From positions 1 to 59,624 of the forward strand of contig CBCTTQ010000008.1 in NCBI GenBank assembly GCA_965149945.1: 59,624 bases of DNA, in the 5' to 3' direction. Origin of the DNA: JAHZFN01 sp965149945. GTDB lineage: Bacteria > Bacillota > Dehalobacteriia > UBA4068 > UBA4997. Shown here one piece after another: positions 52,806-59,624 of this stretch. The notes under the pieces are model-generated. The model was not told the origin of the DNA and did not search any database. It saw nothing but the letters and a program-made list of their open reading frames with translations. A program made the position numbers and the translations under genes. Every line of letters starts with the position of its first letter. The first letter of the stretch is position 1.

Positions 52806-54200
52806 TTATTTCGCATGGCGAGCGACATATTGACCGTAACCTTTAGCGGTATCGTCCACCTTGCCGTCTTCAAATACAACACGACCGCGCACGATGGTGT
52901 AATCTACGCCGCCTTTGCATTTGATGCCGTCGAACAATTCGTTGCATTCTCTGGCTTTGGAGAACATGTTTTCAATTTTCAGTTCATATTCTTTGTCCAT
53001 ATCTACGATGGCAAAGTCAGCGTCAGCGCCCAAACCGATGCAGCCTTTTTGCGGATACAATTCGAACTGTTTGCAAACATTTTCGCTCATCAAATGACAC
53101 AATTCAACCAAAGTCAGATGACCTTCGTTTACATGGGTCAGCATCATGGGCAAGAAGCATTCGATAGCGGGCATACCGGAATAAGCTTTCCAAATACCCT
53201 GGGTTTTGCCGATTTCTTTTTCGGATTTAATGAAAGGAGCATGGTCGGAACCGATATAGGAGATGGTGCCGTCCAACAGATAACCCCAGAGTTTTTTCAC
53301 ATCTTCTTTGCTGCGCAGCGGCGGATTGCATTTCGCGTAGGGACCCATTCTGTCAATATCGGAATCATCAAAGGACAGATAATGGAAGCAGGTTTCCGCG
53401 ATGATATCTACACCTTCTTGTTTTGCTTTTTTCACCAGTTCACAGGCTTCCGGAGCAGAGATATGAACGATACCTACTTTGCAACCGGTATCTTTAGCAA
53501 ACTGAATAATGGTAGAAACAGATTCAGTTTCCGCGATTTTCGCTCTGGATTTGTAATGGAAAGAATAATCTTCCACACCTTGCTCATGGAGTTCTTTTTC
53601 TAAAGCTTCGATCAATTTATAGTTTTCACAATGGAAGGTATAACGAGCCCCGGTTTTGGCGGCTTCTTTCATCATCATATACAGCTGACCGTCATCATCG
53701 GCAGTCAAACCGATAAATTCTTTTTCACGGCCTTCCGGAGCAGGATGTAAAAAGGTTTTGAACGCGCAAACACCGTTGTCTACCAATTTTTGCAATTGGT
53801 CTCTGTTGCCGTAGCCGGCAGCGCCGTAAAAAGCAAAGTCCATAATGCACAGATCATTGGCTTTTTTGATTCTGGAATCCAGGATATCCAGATTATAAAC
53901 AGGCGGGCAAGTGATGGGCATTTCGCAAATAGTGGTTACCCCGCCGGCAACAGCGGCACGGGAACCGGTAAAGAAGGTTTCACGATCATCGCGGCCAGGA
54001 TCTCTGAAATGAACATGGGAATCCACAATGCCGGGGAGTACTTTTTTGCCTTGCGCATCGATTACTCTTTCCGCTTCCACAGTGGGTTCCAATTCTGTCA
54101 GGCCGACAATTTTGCCGTCATCTACAATAATGTTGCCTTTAAAAAACGCGTCATTCATATAATATTCGGCGTTTTTAATAATAAGTTGAACTTTTTTCAT
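52806..54200 (-). CDS. Dihydroorotase/allantoinase-family cyclic amidohydrolase
   Basis: 464 aa. Metal ligands are all in place: GIVDSHVHFRDPG (two His), the carboxylated Lys in CAFKTFLHP, YTFHCENY, GIVHISAPEA and the Asp in GSDHAPF. The layout and length match AllB/PyrC type I enzymes and hydantoinase-like relatives. Allantoinase, dihydroorotase and hydantoinase cannot be separated from sequence alone; no purine-ureide or pyrimidine synthesis genes lie nearby. GGAAAGGA precedes ATG 54200. Monocistronic. Confidence 0.85.
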   Translation of the reverse strand: MKKVQLIIKNAEYYMNDAFFKGNIIVDDGKIVGLTELEPTVEAERVIDAQGKKVLPGIVDSHVHFRDPGRDDRETFFTGSRAAVAGGVTTICEMPITCPPVYNLDILDSRIKKANDLCIMDFAFYGAAGYGNRDQLQKLVDNGVCAFKTFLHPAPEGREKEFIGLTADDDGQLYMMMKEAAKTGARYTFHCENYKLIEALEKELHEQGVEDYSFHYKSRAKIAETESVSTIIQFAKDTGCKVGIVHISAPEACELVKKAKQEGVDIIAETCFHYLSFDDSDIDRMGPYAKCNPPLRSKEDVKKLWGYLLDGTISYIGSDHAPFIKSEKEIGKTQGIWKAYSGMPAIECFLPMMLTHVNEGHLTLVELCHLMSENVCKQFELYPQKGCIGLGADADFAIVDMDKEYELKIENMFSKARECNELFDGIKCKGGVDYTIVRGRVVFEDGKVDDTAKGYGQYVARHAK

Positions 54201-54613
54201 TTTGTAGCCGTCCTTTCCTGTATTTTAAATCAAAACTAATTGCTAAAAGTAACAACATAGCCTTTGTTATAATTATACTACTTTACGCGGATAAATGGAA
54301 GTAGTTTTCTGAAATGCGCGGATTTTTCTTACAATTTTCATTTTTCTCGGTATTGCTTCACCGATATAAACCGCGGAAATACACCCTATGGAAGAAGAAT
54401 ATCGCAAAAGATTTTGCAGATTATTTTGACAATTTAAACAATTTGCGGATATTGTTAAAAAATAGCGGAAACGCTTTATTTTTAAGAAAAATGGAAGTAT
54501 AATAAATGAAGTATGAATGTTGCGCCGAGTTTCCGGAAAGGGCGAACAGGTACCGGAAACCCCCCGGTCAATGTTTTTGTTTTGAAAGAAAAATATTTGG
54601 AGGTTTTGCTACA
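54201..54613. other. Divergent promoter region between amidohydrolase and CoA-transferase genes
   Basis: About 410 nt. It contains a TATAAT on the minus strand near 54275 for the amidohydrolase gene (no good -35) and the promoter at 54426-54455 for the CoA-transferase. Nothing else stands out. Confidence 0.5.
54426..54455 (+). promoter_or_regulatory. Probable promoter of the CoA-transferase gene
   Basis: TTGACA (54426-54431), 18 nt, TATTGT (54450-54455), leaving a leader of about 150 nt. Confidence 0.5.
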
Positions 54614-56134
54614 ATGAGTTACGATTATGAACACAGAATCAGATGCAAATCTTTGCTGGACAGAATCATCACCCCCGAAGCGGCGGCTGACATGATCAAA
54701 GACGGCATGACTCTGGGAATCAGCGGCTTTACACCTTCCGGCTATCCCAAAAAAGTCCCCGCCACTTTGGCCAGAAAAGTGGAAGAAACCGGCGAAAAAA
54801 TCAGCATCAATTTGATCTCCGGCGCTTCTGTCGGCGACGACTGCGACGGCGCTCTTTGCCGCGCGGGCGCTCTTCGTTCCAGAATGCCCTATCAATCCGG
54901 GAAAGATGTTCGCAACAGCCTAAACACAGACGGAGGCGTTCGTTACATTGATCAGCATCTAAGCGCTTCCCCCCAAGATACCCGTTACGGTTTCTACGGC
55001 GATGTAGATTTAGCCATTGTGGAAGCTTGCGCTATCACGGAAGACGGCGGCATCGTACCGACCACGTCTGTCGGCAGCTCCCCTACTTTCGTCAAAATCG
55101 CCAAAAAAGTCATCGTTGAGCTGAATGTGGTACAGCCGGAAGCATTGGAAGGCTTCCATGATATTTACATCCCCCAGGATCCGCCCAACAGAGAACCGAT
55201 TCCCCTGACCAAACCCGGTCAAAGAATCGGCACCACGTATATTCCCTGCGATCCTGATAAAATCGTCGGCATCGTCATCTCCGATGTGCCAGACGGCGTA
55301 AAACCTTTCAAACCCATTGACGATACATCCAAAGCTATCGCGGAAAACATCATCGGCGTGCTGAAAAAAGAAGTGGAATCCGGACGGATCCCCAAAAATC
55401 TGTTGCCGCTGCAATCCGGAGTTGGTTCCGTGGCCAATGCCGTATTGGCAGGTCTGGCGGATTCCGGATTCAGTCATTTGAGTTTCTATTCCGAAGTGAT
55501 TCAGGACTCCGCTCTGGAACTGGTGAAAAAAGGCATTTTGGACGTTTGCTCCGGTACTTCCGTTACTCCTTCTCCCGAAGGTCTGAAAGAATTCCAGGAC
55601 AACATTGAAATGTACAAAAAAACCATCATCCTGCGGCCCCAGGAAATTTCCAACAATCCTGAAATTTCCCGCCGTCTTGGCATCATCGCGATGAACACCG
55701 CCATCGAAGCGGATATCTACGGCAATGTGAACTCCACCCATATCATGGGTACAAGAATGATGAACGGGATCGGTGGTTCCGGCGACTTCGCCCGCAGCGC
55801 TTATATGAGTATTTTCATGACCGGCTCCACCGCTAAAGGCGGTATCATTTCCTCCATCGTACCCATGGTTTCTCATGTGGACCATACAGAACATGATGTA
55901 CGGATTCTTGTAACCGAACAGGGTGTTGCCGACCTGCGAAACCTCTGTCCGAGAGAAAGAGCTCTGGCCATCATCAACAACTGCGCGCATCCCGACTACA
56001 AACCGATGCTGATGGATTACTACCAGAGAGCTTTGAAAGAAACCCCCGCCGGCAAAGCCCAGACTCCTCATATTCTGTCCGAAGCTTTGAGCTGGCATGA
56101 ACGTTTCTTGAAAACCGGCACGATGAAATTCTAA
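54614..56134 (+). CDS. Acetyl-CoA hydrolase/transferase family CoA-transferase (succinate/acetate or propionate type)
   Basis: 506 aa from ATG 54614 (GGAGG 9 nt upstream; the in-frame ATG at 54506 adds an unrelated lead). The class I CoA-transferase fold is duplicated: LGISGFTPSGYPKKVPATLA, INLISGASVGDDCDGALCRAG, VEACAITEDGGIVPTTSVG, the catalytic Glu in FYSEVIQDSALEL, IEADIYGNVNSTHIMGTRM and EQGVADLRNLCPRERA. This is the Ach1/SCACT-type family, which moves CoA between acetate, propionate and succinate. With MutAB in the same genome it could close a succinate to propionate cycle. The substrate is inferred. Confidence 0.92.
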   Translation: MSYDYEHRIRCKSLLDRIITPEAAADMIKDGMTLGISGFTPSGYPKKVPATLARKVEETGEKISINLISGASVGDDCDGALCRAGALRSRMPYQSGKDVRNSLNTDGGVRYIDQHLSASPQDTRYGFYGDVDLAIVEACAITEDGGIVPTTSVGSSPTFVKIAKKVIVELNVVQPEALEGFHDIYIPQDPPNREPIPLTKPGQRIGTTYIPCDPDKIVGIVISDVPDGVKPFKPIDDTSKAIAENIIGVLKKEVESGRIPKNLLPLQSGVGSVANAVLAGLADSGFSHLSFYSEVIQDSALELVKKGILDVCSGTSVTPSPEGLKEFQDNIEMYKKTIILRPQEISNNPEISRRLGIIAMNTAIEADIYGNVNSTHIMGTRMMNGIGGSGDFARSAYMSIFMTGSTAKGGIISSIVPMVSHVDHTEHDVRILVTEQGVADLRNLCPRERALAIINNCAHPDYKPMLMDYYQRALKETPAGKAQTPHILSEALSWHERFLKTGTMKF

Positions 56135-56679
56135 TATCCATCATCGTTGGGATCTTCTTAGCGATACAAAAAGGACTGCCTCGATGGTAGCTACTCATAA
56201 AACAGCATCAACAATCAACTGAAACAGGGTAGCTGCCATACGGATTGCCACAAAAGCGGGTAAGAGGTCAAAGACTTCTTGCCCGCTTTTTCTGTGCCGC
56301 GTGGAACGATAGAAAGGCATTTTTGCGCTTTCAAGGGATACGATACTACTTGTTCTGTTTCCGTTCTCTGCAAGTCGCATAAATCAAGGCTTTTCGCCTG
56401 CCTAAATGTCCACGCTGGCATGGCAAAATGTTACGCAGTAGACCGCCATTTTTGAGGGTGGGGATATAAACACTCAACTCTTGTGTTTTCAAGTCTGCAA
56501 AACCGCGTTGTGTAAGGCGCTCTCGCTCTCTATTGCGTAACACATCATCATAGATTGAGGGCGCAAGCGGTCTATCCGTTTGCGCCCTCTTGATTACCCG
56601 ACAGCAAAGACGGGCAAAGCCGTCAAGGACGCGAAGCGCGAAGTTTATCCTTGACGGCTTTTTCTGCCTTTGCTACTTG
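56135..56679. other. Edge of the conjugative-element region: no gene called, two strong hairpins
   Basis: About 545 nt. GAGGGCGCAAGCGG (56557) pairs with CCGTTTGCGCCCTC (56576) and AAAGCCGTCAAGGA (56616) pairs with TCCTTGACGGCTTT (56648). The second is followed by TTTCT on the + strand. Overlapping minus-strand ORFs of 61-68 codons at 56195-56543 have no clear ribosome site or family and may be gene debris. Confidence 0.5.
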
Positions 56680-56889
56680 TCATCTGTCAAAGCGGAACTT
56701 GGGTAGTGCTTCCATTAAGGACGCTTTGAGATAATCTTGAATATCGTCGTTGATACTCCCTTGAAAGTAGGACAGATATTTGATGTAGCCGGTATAGGTT
56801 TGAATGACGGTGTTCACCGCTTCCGGCTCCCCGGCGGTTGCCTTTACAATCGTTTCATAGGGCAGCAAATTGTATTTCCTATTCTTCAT
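56680..56889 (-). CDS. HTH_16-type small regulator of conjugative elements
   Basis: 69 aa. It contains LLPYETIVKATAGEPEAVNTVIQTYTGYIKYLSY and ends LKASLMEALPKFRFD, the short helix-turn-helix (PF12645-like) protein that in Tn916/Tn1549-type elements accompanies a sigma-70-like factor. Its start overlaps the end of the upstream factor gene by 11 nt. It probably helps control the element's own genes. Confidence 0.78.
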   Translation of the reverse strand: MKNRKYNLLPYETIVKATAGEPEAVNTVIQTYTGYIKYLSYFQGSINDDIQDYLKASLMEALPKFRFDR

Positions 56890-57319
56890 CTTCTAACGCC
56901 TCCAGTTCTTTTCGTATGAAGCGCAATGACCTTTTTCGTCTACGAAAGATTGTGCTTCTGCAAACTCCGAATAGCCTTCCGATTTCCGTATCGCTGTAAC
57001 CGAGGTAGTACCGCAAAAACAGCACTTCACGCCGCTTTTCCGGCAGACGCAAAAGCGCGGCCGCTAACTGCTCGCTTTCTACAATGACCGTTTCCCCACG
57101 AACGGTAAAAGTGGTAGGCATATCGTATTTCACAAAATACTCGTCTGTTGTGGCAATCGGCTCAAAATCAAACTCCCGAAGATAGTCGAGTGATACCTCA
57201 AACTGTTGCTTCCGCCGTATTTTCTTGTAAATACCCAGCGCCGCATGGTAAAGGACAATCTTGCAAAAGGCGTTGAAAGTGCGCTCGATATGTTCCCGAT
57301 ACTGCTCACTATTCATCAT
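56879..57319 (-). CDS. Sigma-70-like factor of a conjugative transposon
   Basis: 146 aa from ATG 57319 (GGGGGTG 6 nt upstream). The N-terminal half resembles region 2 only weakly (NSEQYREHIERTFNAFCKIVLYHAALGIYKKIRRK), while the C-terminal half is a clear region 4 (LAAALLRLPEKRREVLFLRYYLGYSDTEIGRLFGVCRSTIFRRRKRSLRFIRKEL). Proteins like this (Tn916 ORF7 type) act as element-specific regulators or sigma factors. It is coupled to the HTH_16 gene and preceded by a hairpin at 57357. Confidence 0.83.
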   Translation of the reverse strand: MMNSEQYREHIERTFNAFCKIVLYHAALGIYKKIRRKQQFEVSLDYLREFDFEPIATTDEYFVKYDMPTTFTVRGETVIVESEQLAAALLRLPEKRREVLFLRYYLGYSDTEIGRLFGVCRSTIFRRRKRSLRFIRKELEALEDEE

Positions 57320-57356
57320 TTTTCTCACCCCCTTTCTTCCCAAGCAGGGGGCAAAA

Positions 57357-57399
57357 TACCAAACGCCCACGCAGCATAAAACCGCATGGGCGTTTGGTA
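57357..57399 (-). promoter_or_regulatory. Leader hairpin before the sigma-like factor gene
   Basis: A 13-bp perfect stem (57357-57369 with 57387-57399), TACCAAACGCCCA against TGGGCGTTTGGTA, loop 17 nt, about 40 nt upstream of the start. No long T tract follows on the minus strand. A regulatory role is possible. Confidence 0.55.
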
Positions 57400-57544
57400 C
57401 AGGAACTATAAGAGATAACTATATGACTTGTGTGTTCATACTCATAGGCGCAAAATCCCATGCAAGCGCAAGGGCTTTTTTTGACCGCAGGTTATGAGAA
57501 GAAAGATAATGAAATACAGACATATTGACACATCCCCAATACTG

Positions 57545-58147
57545 CTAAACGATAAACTTCTCTATGGCAGCAACGATTTTCTTGATTTCTGTATTGGTGG
57601 TGTTGATACATAAATCGTAGTTTGCTTTATTGCCCCAATCTTGTTCTGTATAAAATTGGTAGTAACGTGCTCTTTTCTTATCAATAGATATAATTTTTTG
57701 CTGCAATTCTTTATCCGTCATCGCCGCTGCGTCGGCTCCCTTTTCCCTGCAACGGGCAATTTTAGAACTTATATCCGCATATACAAACAAGCGAAAAGGG
57801 TTCAAATCTTGCAAAACATAGTCTGCACATCGTCCTACAATGATACAATCCGATTTCTCTGCCATTTCGCGGATTATTTCGCTTTCCTGCTTATAAATGG
57901 ACAGACGATTTTCCAATGTATAGTTGGTAGGAATACCAAAAGTGCGAGCAGTTGTTATTGGTAACAGCGGCAGGGGCCTGCTTTCCTCCACTTGCAACAC
58001 ATAACTTTCCGCTAATTGAGTTCGTTTCATCAATTCATCAATAATCTCTCGGTCGTAATAGGCAATATTCAGTCTTTCGGCTAAACGCCTGCCAACTTCT
58101 CTTCCACCGCTTCCAAATTCACGGCCTATGGTAATGATCCGCTTCAT
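57545..58147 (-). CDS. Cytidylate-kinase-like family protein
   Basis: 200 aa from ATG 58147 (GGAGGGAC 6 nt upstream). It starts MKRIITIGREFGSGGREVGRRLAERL with the P-loop GREFGSGGRE, continues AYYDREIIDEL and IIVGRCADYVL and ends with the LID-like ARCREKG and KKRARYYQFYTEQDWG segments: the Cytidylate_kin2 family of single-domain NMP-kinase relatives, whose substrates are mostly unknown. It follows the MATE gene by 13 nt, a pairing often seen in mobile regions of gut Clostridia. Confidence 0.87.
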   Translation of the reverse strand: MKRIITIGREFGSGGREVGRRLAERLNIAYYDREIIDELMKRTQLAESYVLQVEESRPLPLLPITTARTFGIPTNYTLENRLSIYKQESEIIREMAEKSDCIIVGRCADYVLQDLNPFRLFVYADISSKIARCREKGADAAAMTDKELQQKIISIDKKRARYYQFYTEQDWGNKANYDLCINTTNTEIKKIVAAIEKFIV

Positions 58148-58160
58148 ATCATGTCCCTCC

Positions 58161-59492
58161 TTAAAATCCAACTTTCTGATTTTCTTTCTTGCGCTTTATG
58201 AAAACAATCAAAACAACTGCTATAATCGCCGTCATGATTTCACTGATAGAATGGCAAAGCCATACGGCTTCGCTGCCAAAAATCAGCGGAAGAACGGCAA
58301 CCAAAATTGGCGGCCATATGACGCTACGGCATAGAGATACCGTAAGGGCGTTACTTGTGCGCCCATTTGCCTGCCAATAAGAAATCATTAAAATATTAAA
58401 TCCTGCAAGGAAGAAACCGGAAAAGTAAGGTAGGCTTTTACTTTCCATAAAGTTGATTAGTTCAATATCTCCCGGATTGAAAATCGTGAAAAAGCCGCGA
58501 GAGAAGAACACGATCAAGACATAGCACAAAACGCCTATTGCTAAAAATGCTTTAATGGAAAAGCCAAGTAGAGATTTGCTCCGTTTTTCTTCCCCTGTCC
58601 CCATAAAATAACTAAATACGGGTTGCAAGCCCTGCGCCATACCAAGAAACAGTGTCAAAATAATCAACATTAAGTAGCCGATGACAAGGTAGGCTGCAAG
58701 TCCGATTTCCCCAAAGCCATAATGCACAATGGCAAAGTTATATACAAAGGTAATAATGCCAATAGTAAACTCCATGATAAAGGACGGGAAGCCAAGTACA
58801 TAGACCGAGCAAATGCTCCGCCACTTCAGTTTGAATTTCGTTAAGTACAAATCCCCGCGCTTGAATATGAAATGGGGCAGCATAATTAAAACGCTGAAAA
58901 TGGGGCCAAGTGCGGTAGCCAATGCTGCACCGGCAATCCCCATGTTCAATGGGTACATAAACACATAGTCCAAGACAATATTTGATACAGAGCCAAACAT
59001 GAGGGCAAACATGGCAAGTTTTGGACGGTTATCATTACGCACCAGACCGCTTAACAAGAAACTGAAAAGCAGGAATGGGGAAAAGGTAATGATGTACCAC
59101 ATATAACTGATTGCTTCATCATGGATAACCGGAGTTGAGCCTAAAAGTTCAGCAAGCGGGTGAATAAAAATATTTCCCAATACGCTAATCAACAGCCCCA
59201 TAACAGCCGTACATAGGGCGGCAAGGCTAAAAATGTGGCGTGCTTTTTCTTTCTCACCTTGACCGAGATGTGAGGAAATCAAAACGCCCGCGCCTGTGGC
59301 AACTGCCATAGACAATGCAATTAGTATCTCGACAAGCGGAACAGAAACGGCAGCGGCGGCCATAGCGTCGCGGCCAAGTCGATTGCCAATGAATACACCG
59401 TCAACAATCATATAGACCGAGTTAAACAGCAACCCTATCATTTGCGGTACGGCATATTTGGCAAATAAAGTGTGTGATTTGCCTTCATACAT
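58161..59492 (-). CDS. MATE-family multidrug/Na+ exporter
   Basis: 443 aa from ATG 59492 (AGGAGG 10 nt upstream). Twelve membrane helices in two bundles. MATE hallmarks are AVPQMIGLLFNSVYMIVDGVFIG, AAAAVSVPLVEIL, GTGVLISS-type loop (GAGVLISSHLGQGE), GLVRNDNRPKLAM and FLGMAQGLQPVFSYFMG. It belongs to the NorM/MepA-like group with cation-coupled export of drugs or dyes. The leader contains a terminator directly before the ribosome site. It forms an operon with the cytidylate-kinase-like gene. Confidence 0.92.
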   Translation of the reverse strand: MYEGKSHTLFAKYAVPQMIGLLFNSVYMIVDGVFIGNRLGRDAMAAAAVSVPLVEILIALSMAVATGAGVLISSHLGQGEKEKARHIFSLAALCTAVMGLLISVLGNIFIHPLAELLGSTPVIHDEAISYMWYIITFSPFLLFSFLLSGLVRNDNRPKLAMFALMFGSVSNIVLDYVFMYPLNMGIAGAALATALGPIFSVLIMLPHFIFKRGDLYLTKFKLKWRSICSVYVLGFPSFIMEFTIGIITFVYNFAIVHYGFGEIGLAAYLVIGYLMLIILTLFLGMAQGLQPVFSYFMGTGEEKRSKSLLGFSIKAFLAIGVLCYVLIVFFSRGFFTIFNPGDIELINFMESKSLPYFSGFFLAGFNILMISYWQANGRTSNALTVSLCRSVIWPPILVAVLPLIFGSEAVWLCHSISEIMTAIIAVVLIVFIKRKKENQKVGF

Positions 59493-59521
59493 GATAATCA
59501 ATCCTCCTAACAAATAAAAAA

Positions 59522-59548
59522 AGGCCAGCGTTTGTGTAACGCTGGCCT
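59522..59548 (-). terminator. Leader terminator (possible attenuator) before the MATE gene
   Basis: On the minus strand AGGCCAGCGTT and AACGCTGGCCT form an 11-bp hairpin followed by TTTTTTT, ending about 15 nt before the AGGAGG site. The upstream leader runs out of the window. Confidence 0.78.
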
Positions 59549-59624
59549 ACTACACAATAAAATGAAACCCCGGCGGGCTGATTTTATTTACAGTCTATTT
59601 AATTTTTCCTTTTCTTTTACAAGT

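Overview
The window looks like the chromosome of an anaerobic, low-to-mid GC Bacillota (Clostridia or a spore-forming relative such as Negativicutes). The evidence is pyruvate formate-lyase with its activase, the [FeFe]-hydrogenase maturase HydF, a B12-dependent methylmalonyl-CoA mutase with its MeaB chaperone, an acetate/succinate-type CoA-transferase, an arginine deiminase pathway, a GerW/YtfJ sporulation protein, S-layer-homology (SLH) surface proteins, and typical sigma-A promoters and AGGAGG ribosome binding sites. There is no rRNA or universal marker in the window, so the genus stays open. The lifestyle implied is gut-type fermentation of amino acids and carbohydrates with a succinate/propionate branch.

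Layout. 1-8525 is the 3' part of a giant (more than 2,800 aa) repeat adhesin made of MBG/Ig-like modules and ending in three SLH domains. 8.7-18.0 kb is a mobile island. An integrative mobilizable element of 7,991 bp lies between two 11-bp direct repeats (9986-9996 and 17977-17987); the right repeat covers the stop codon of a GMP-synthase gene. It carries an Lsa-type ABC-F protein behind a leader-peptide attenuator, TnpV, a MobV relaxase with a candidate oriT, a RepA-like ATPase, a MobC-like protein, integrase, excisionase, an XRE regulator and a small protein. Left of it lies the debris of an older related element: a decayed XRE gene, a small membrane protein, and the same end structure of arm repeats, hairpin and core.

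17.9-23.7 kb holds two different GMP synthases, a stand-alone ATP-pyrophosphatase subunit and a large form resembling the human enzyme. They flank a second SLH protein that has an in-frame TGA just after its signal peptide. 23.9-27.3 kb is pflB-pflA. 27.7-31.2 kb has a trigger-factor-like protein, tRNA-Leu(CAG), an HxlR-cupin pair and hydF. 31.6-37.4 kb is mutA-mutB-meaB. 37.7-39.9 kb is a BlaI/M56 sensor pair with two operator palindromes. 40.0-45.1 kb holds a DUF1847 protein, holA and the DNA-uptake genes comEA-comEC, with the ComEC metallo-beta-lactamase domain on a separate ORF. 45.3-48.0 kb is arcA plus a YfcC-type transporter. 48-56 kb holds an aminotransferase, a polysaccharide deacetylase, a MerR regulator broken by a TGA, GerW/DUF2953, a molbindin, a cyclic amidohydrolase and a CoA-transferase. 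56.1-59.6 kb looks like the edge of a conjugative-transposon-type region: an HTH_16 protein, a sigma-like factor, a cytidylate-kinase-like protein and a MATE exporter behind a leader terminator.

How the parts fit. Pyruvate goes to formate and acetyl-CoA through PFL. Succinyl-CoA is rearranged by MutAB (repaired by MeaB) towards propionate, and the CoA-transferase can exchange CoA between the acids. Arginine deiminase and its transporter add ATP when the downstream enzymes are encoded elsewhere. The most unusual points are the tandem guaA-targeting elements with an inverted hairpin at their junctions, the complete attenuator in front of the ABC-F gene, the paired unlike GMP synthases, and two coding frames interrupted by TGA.
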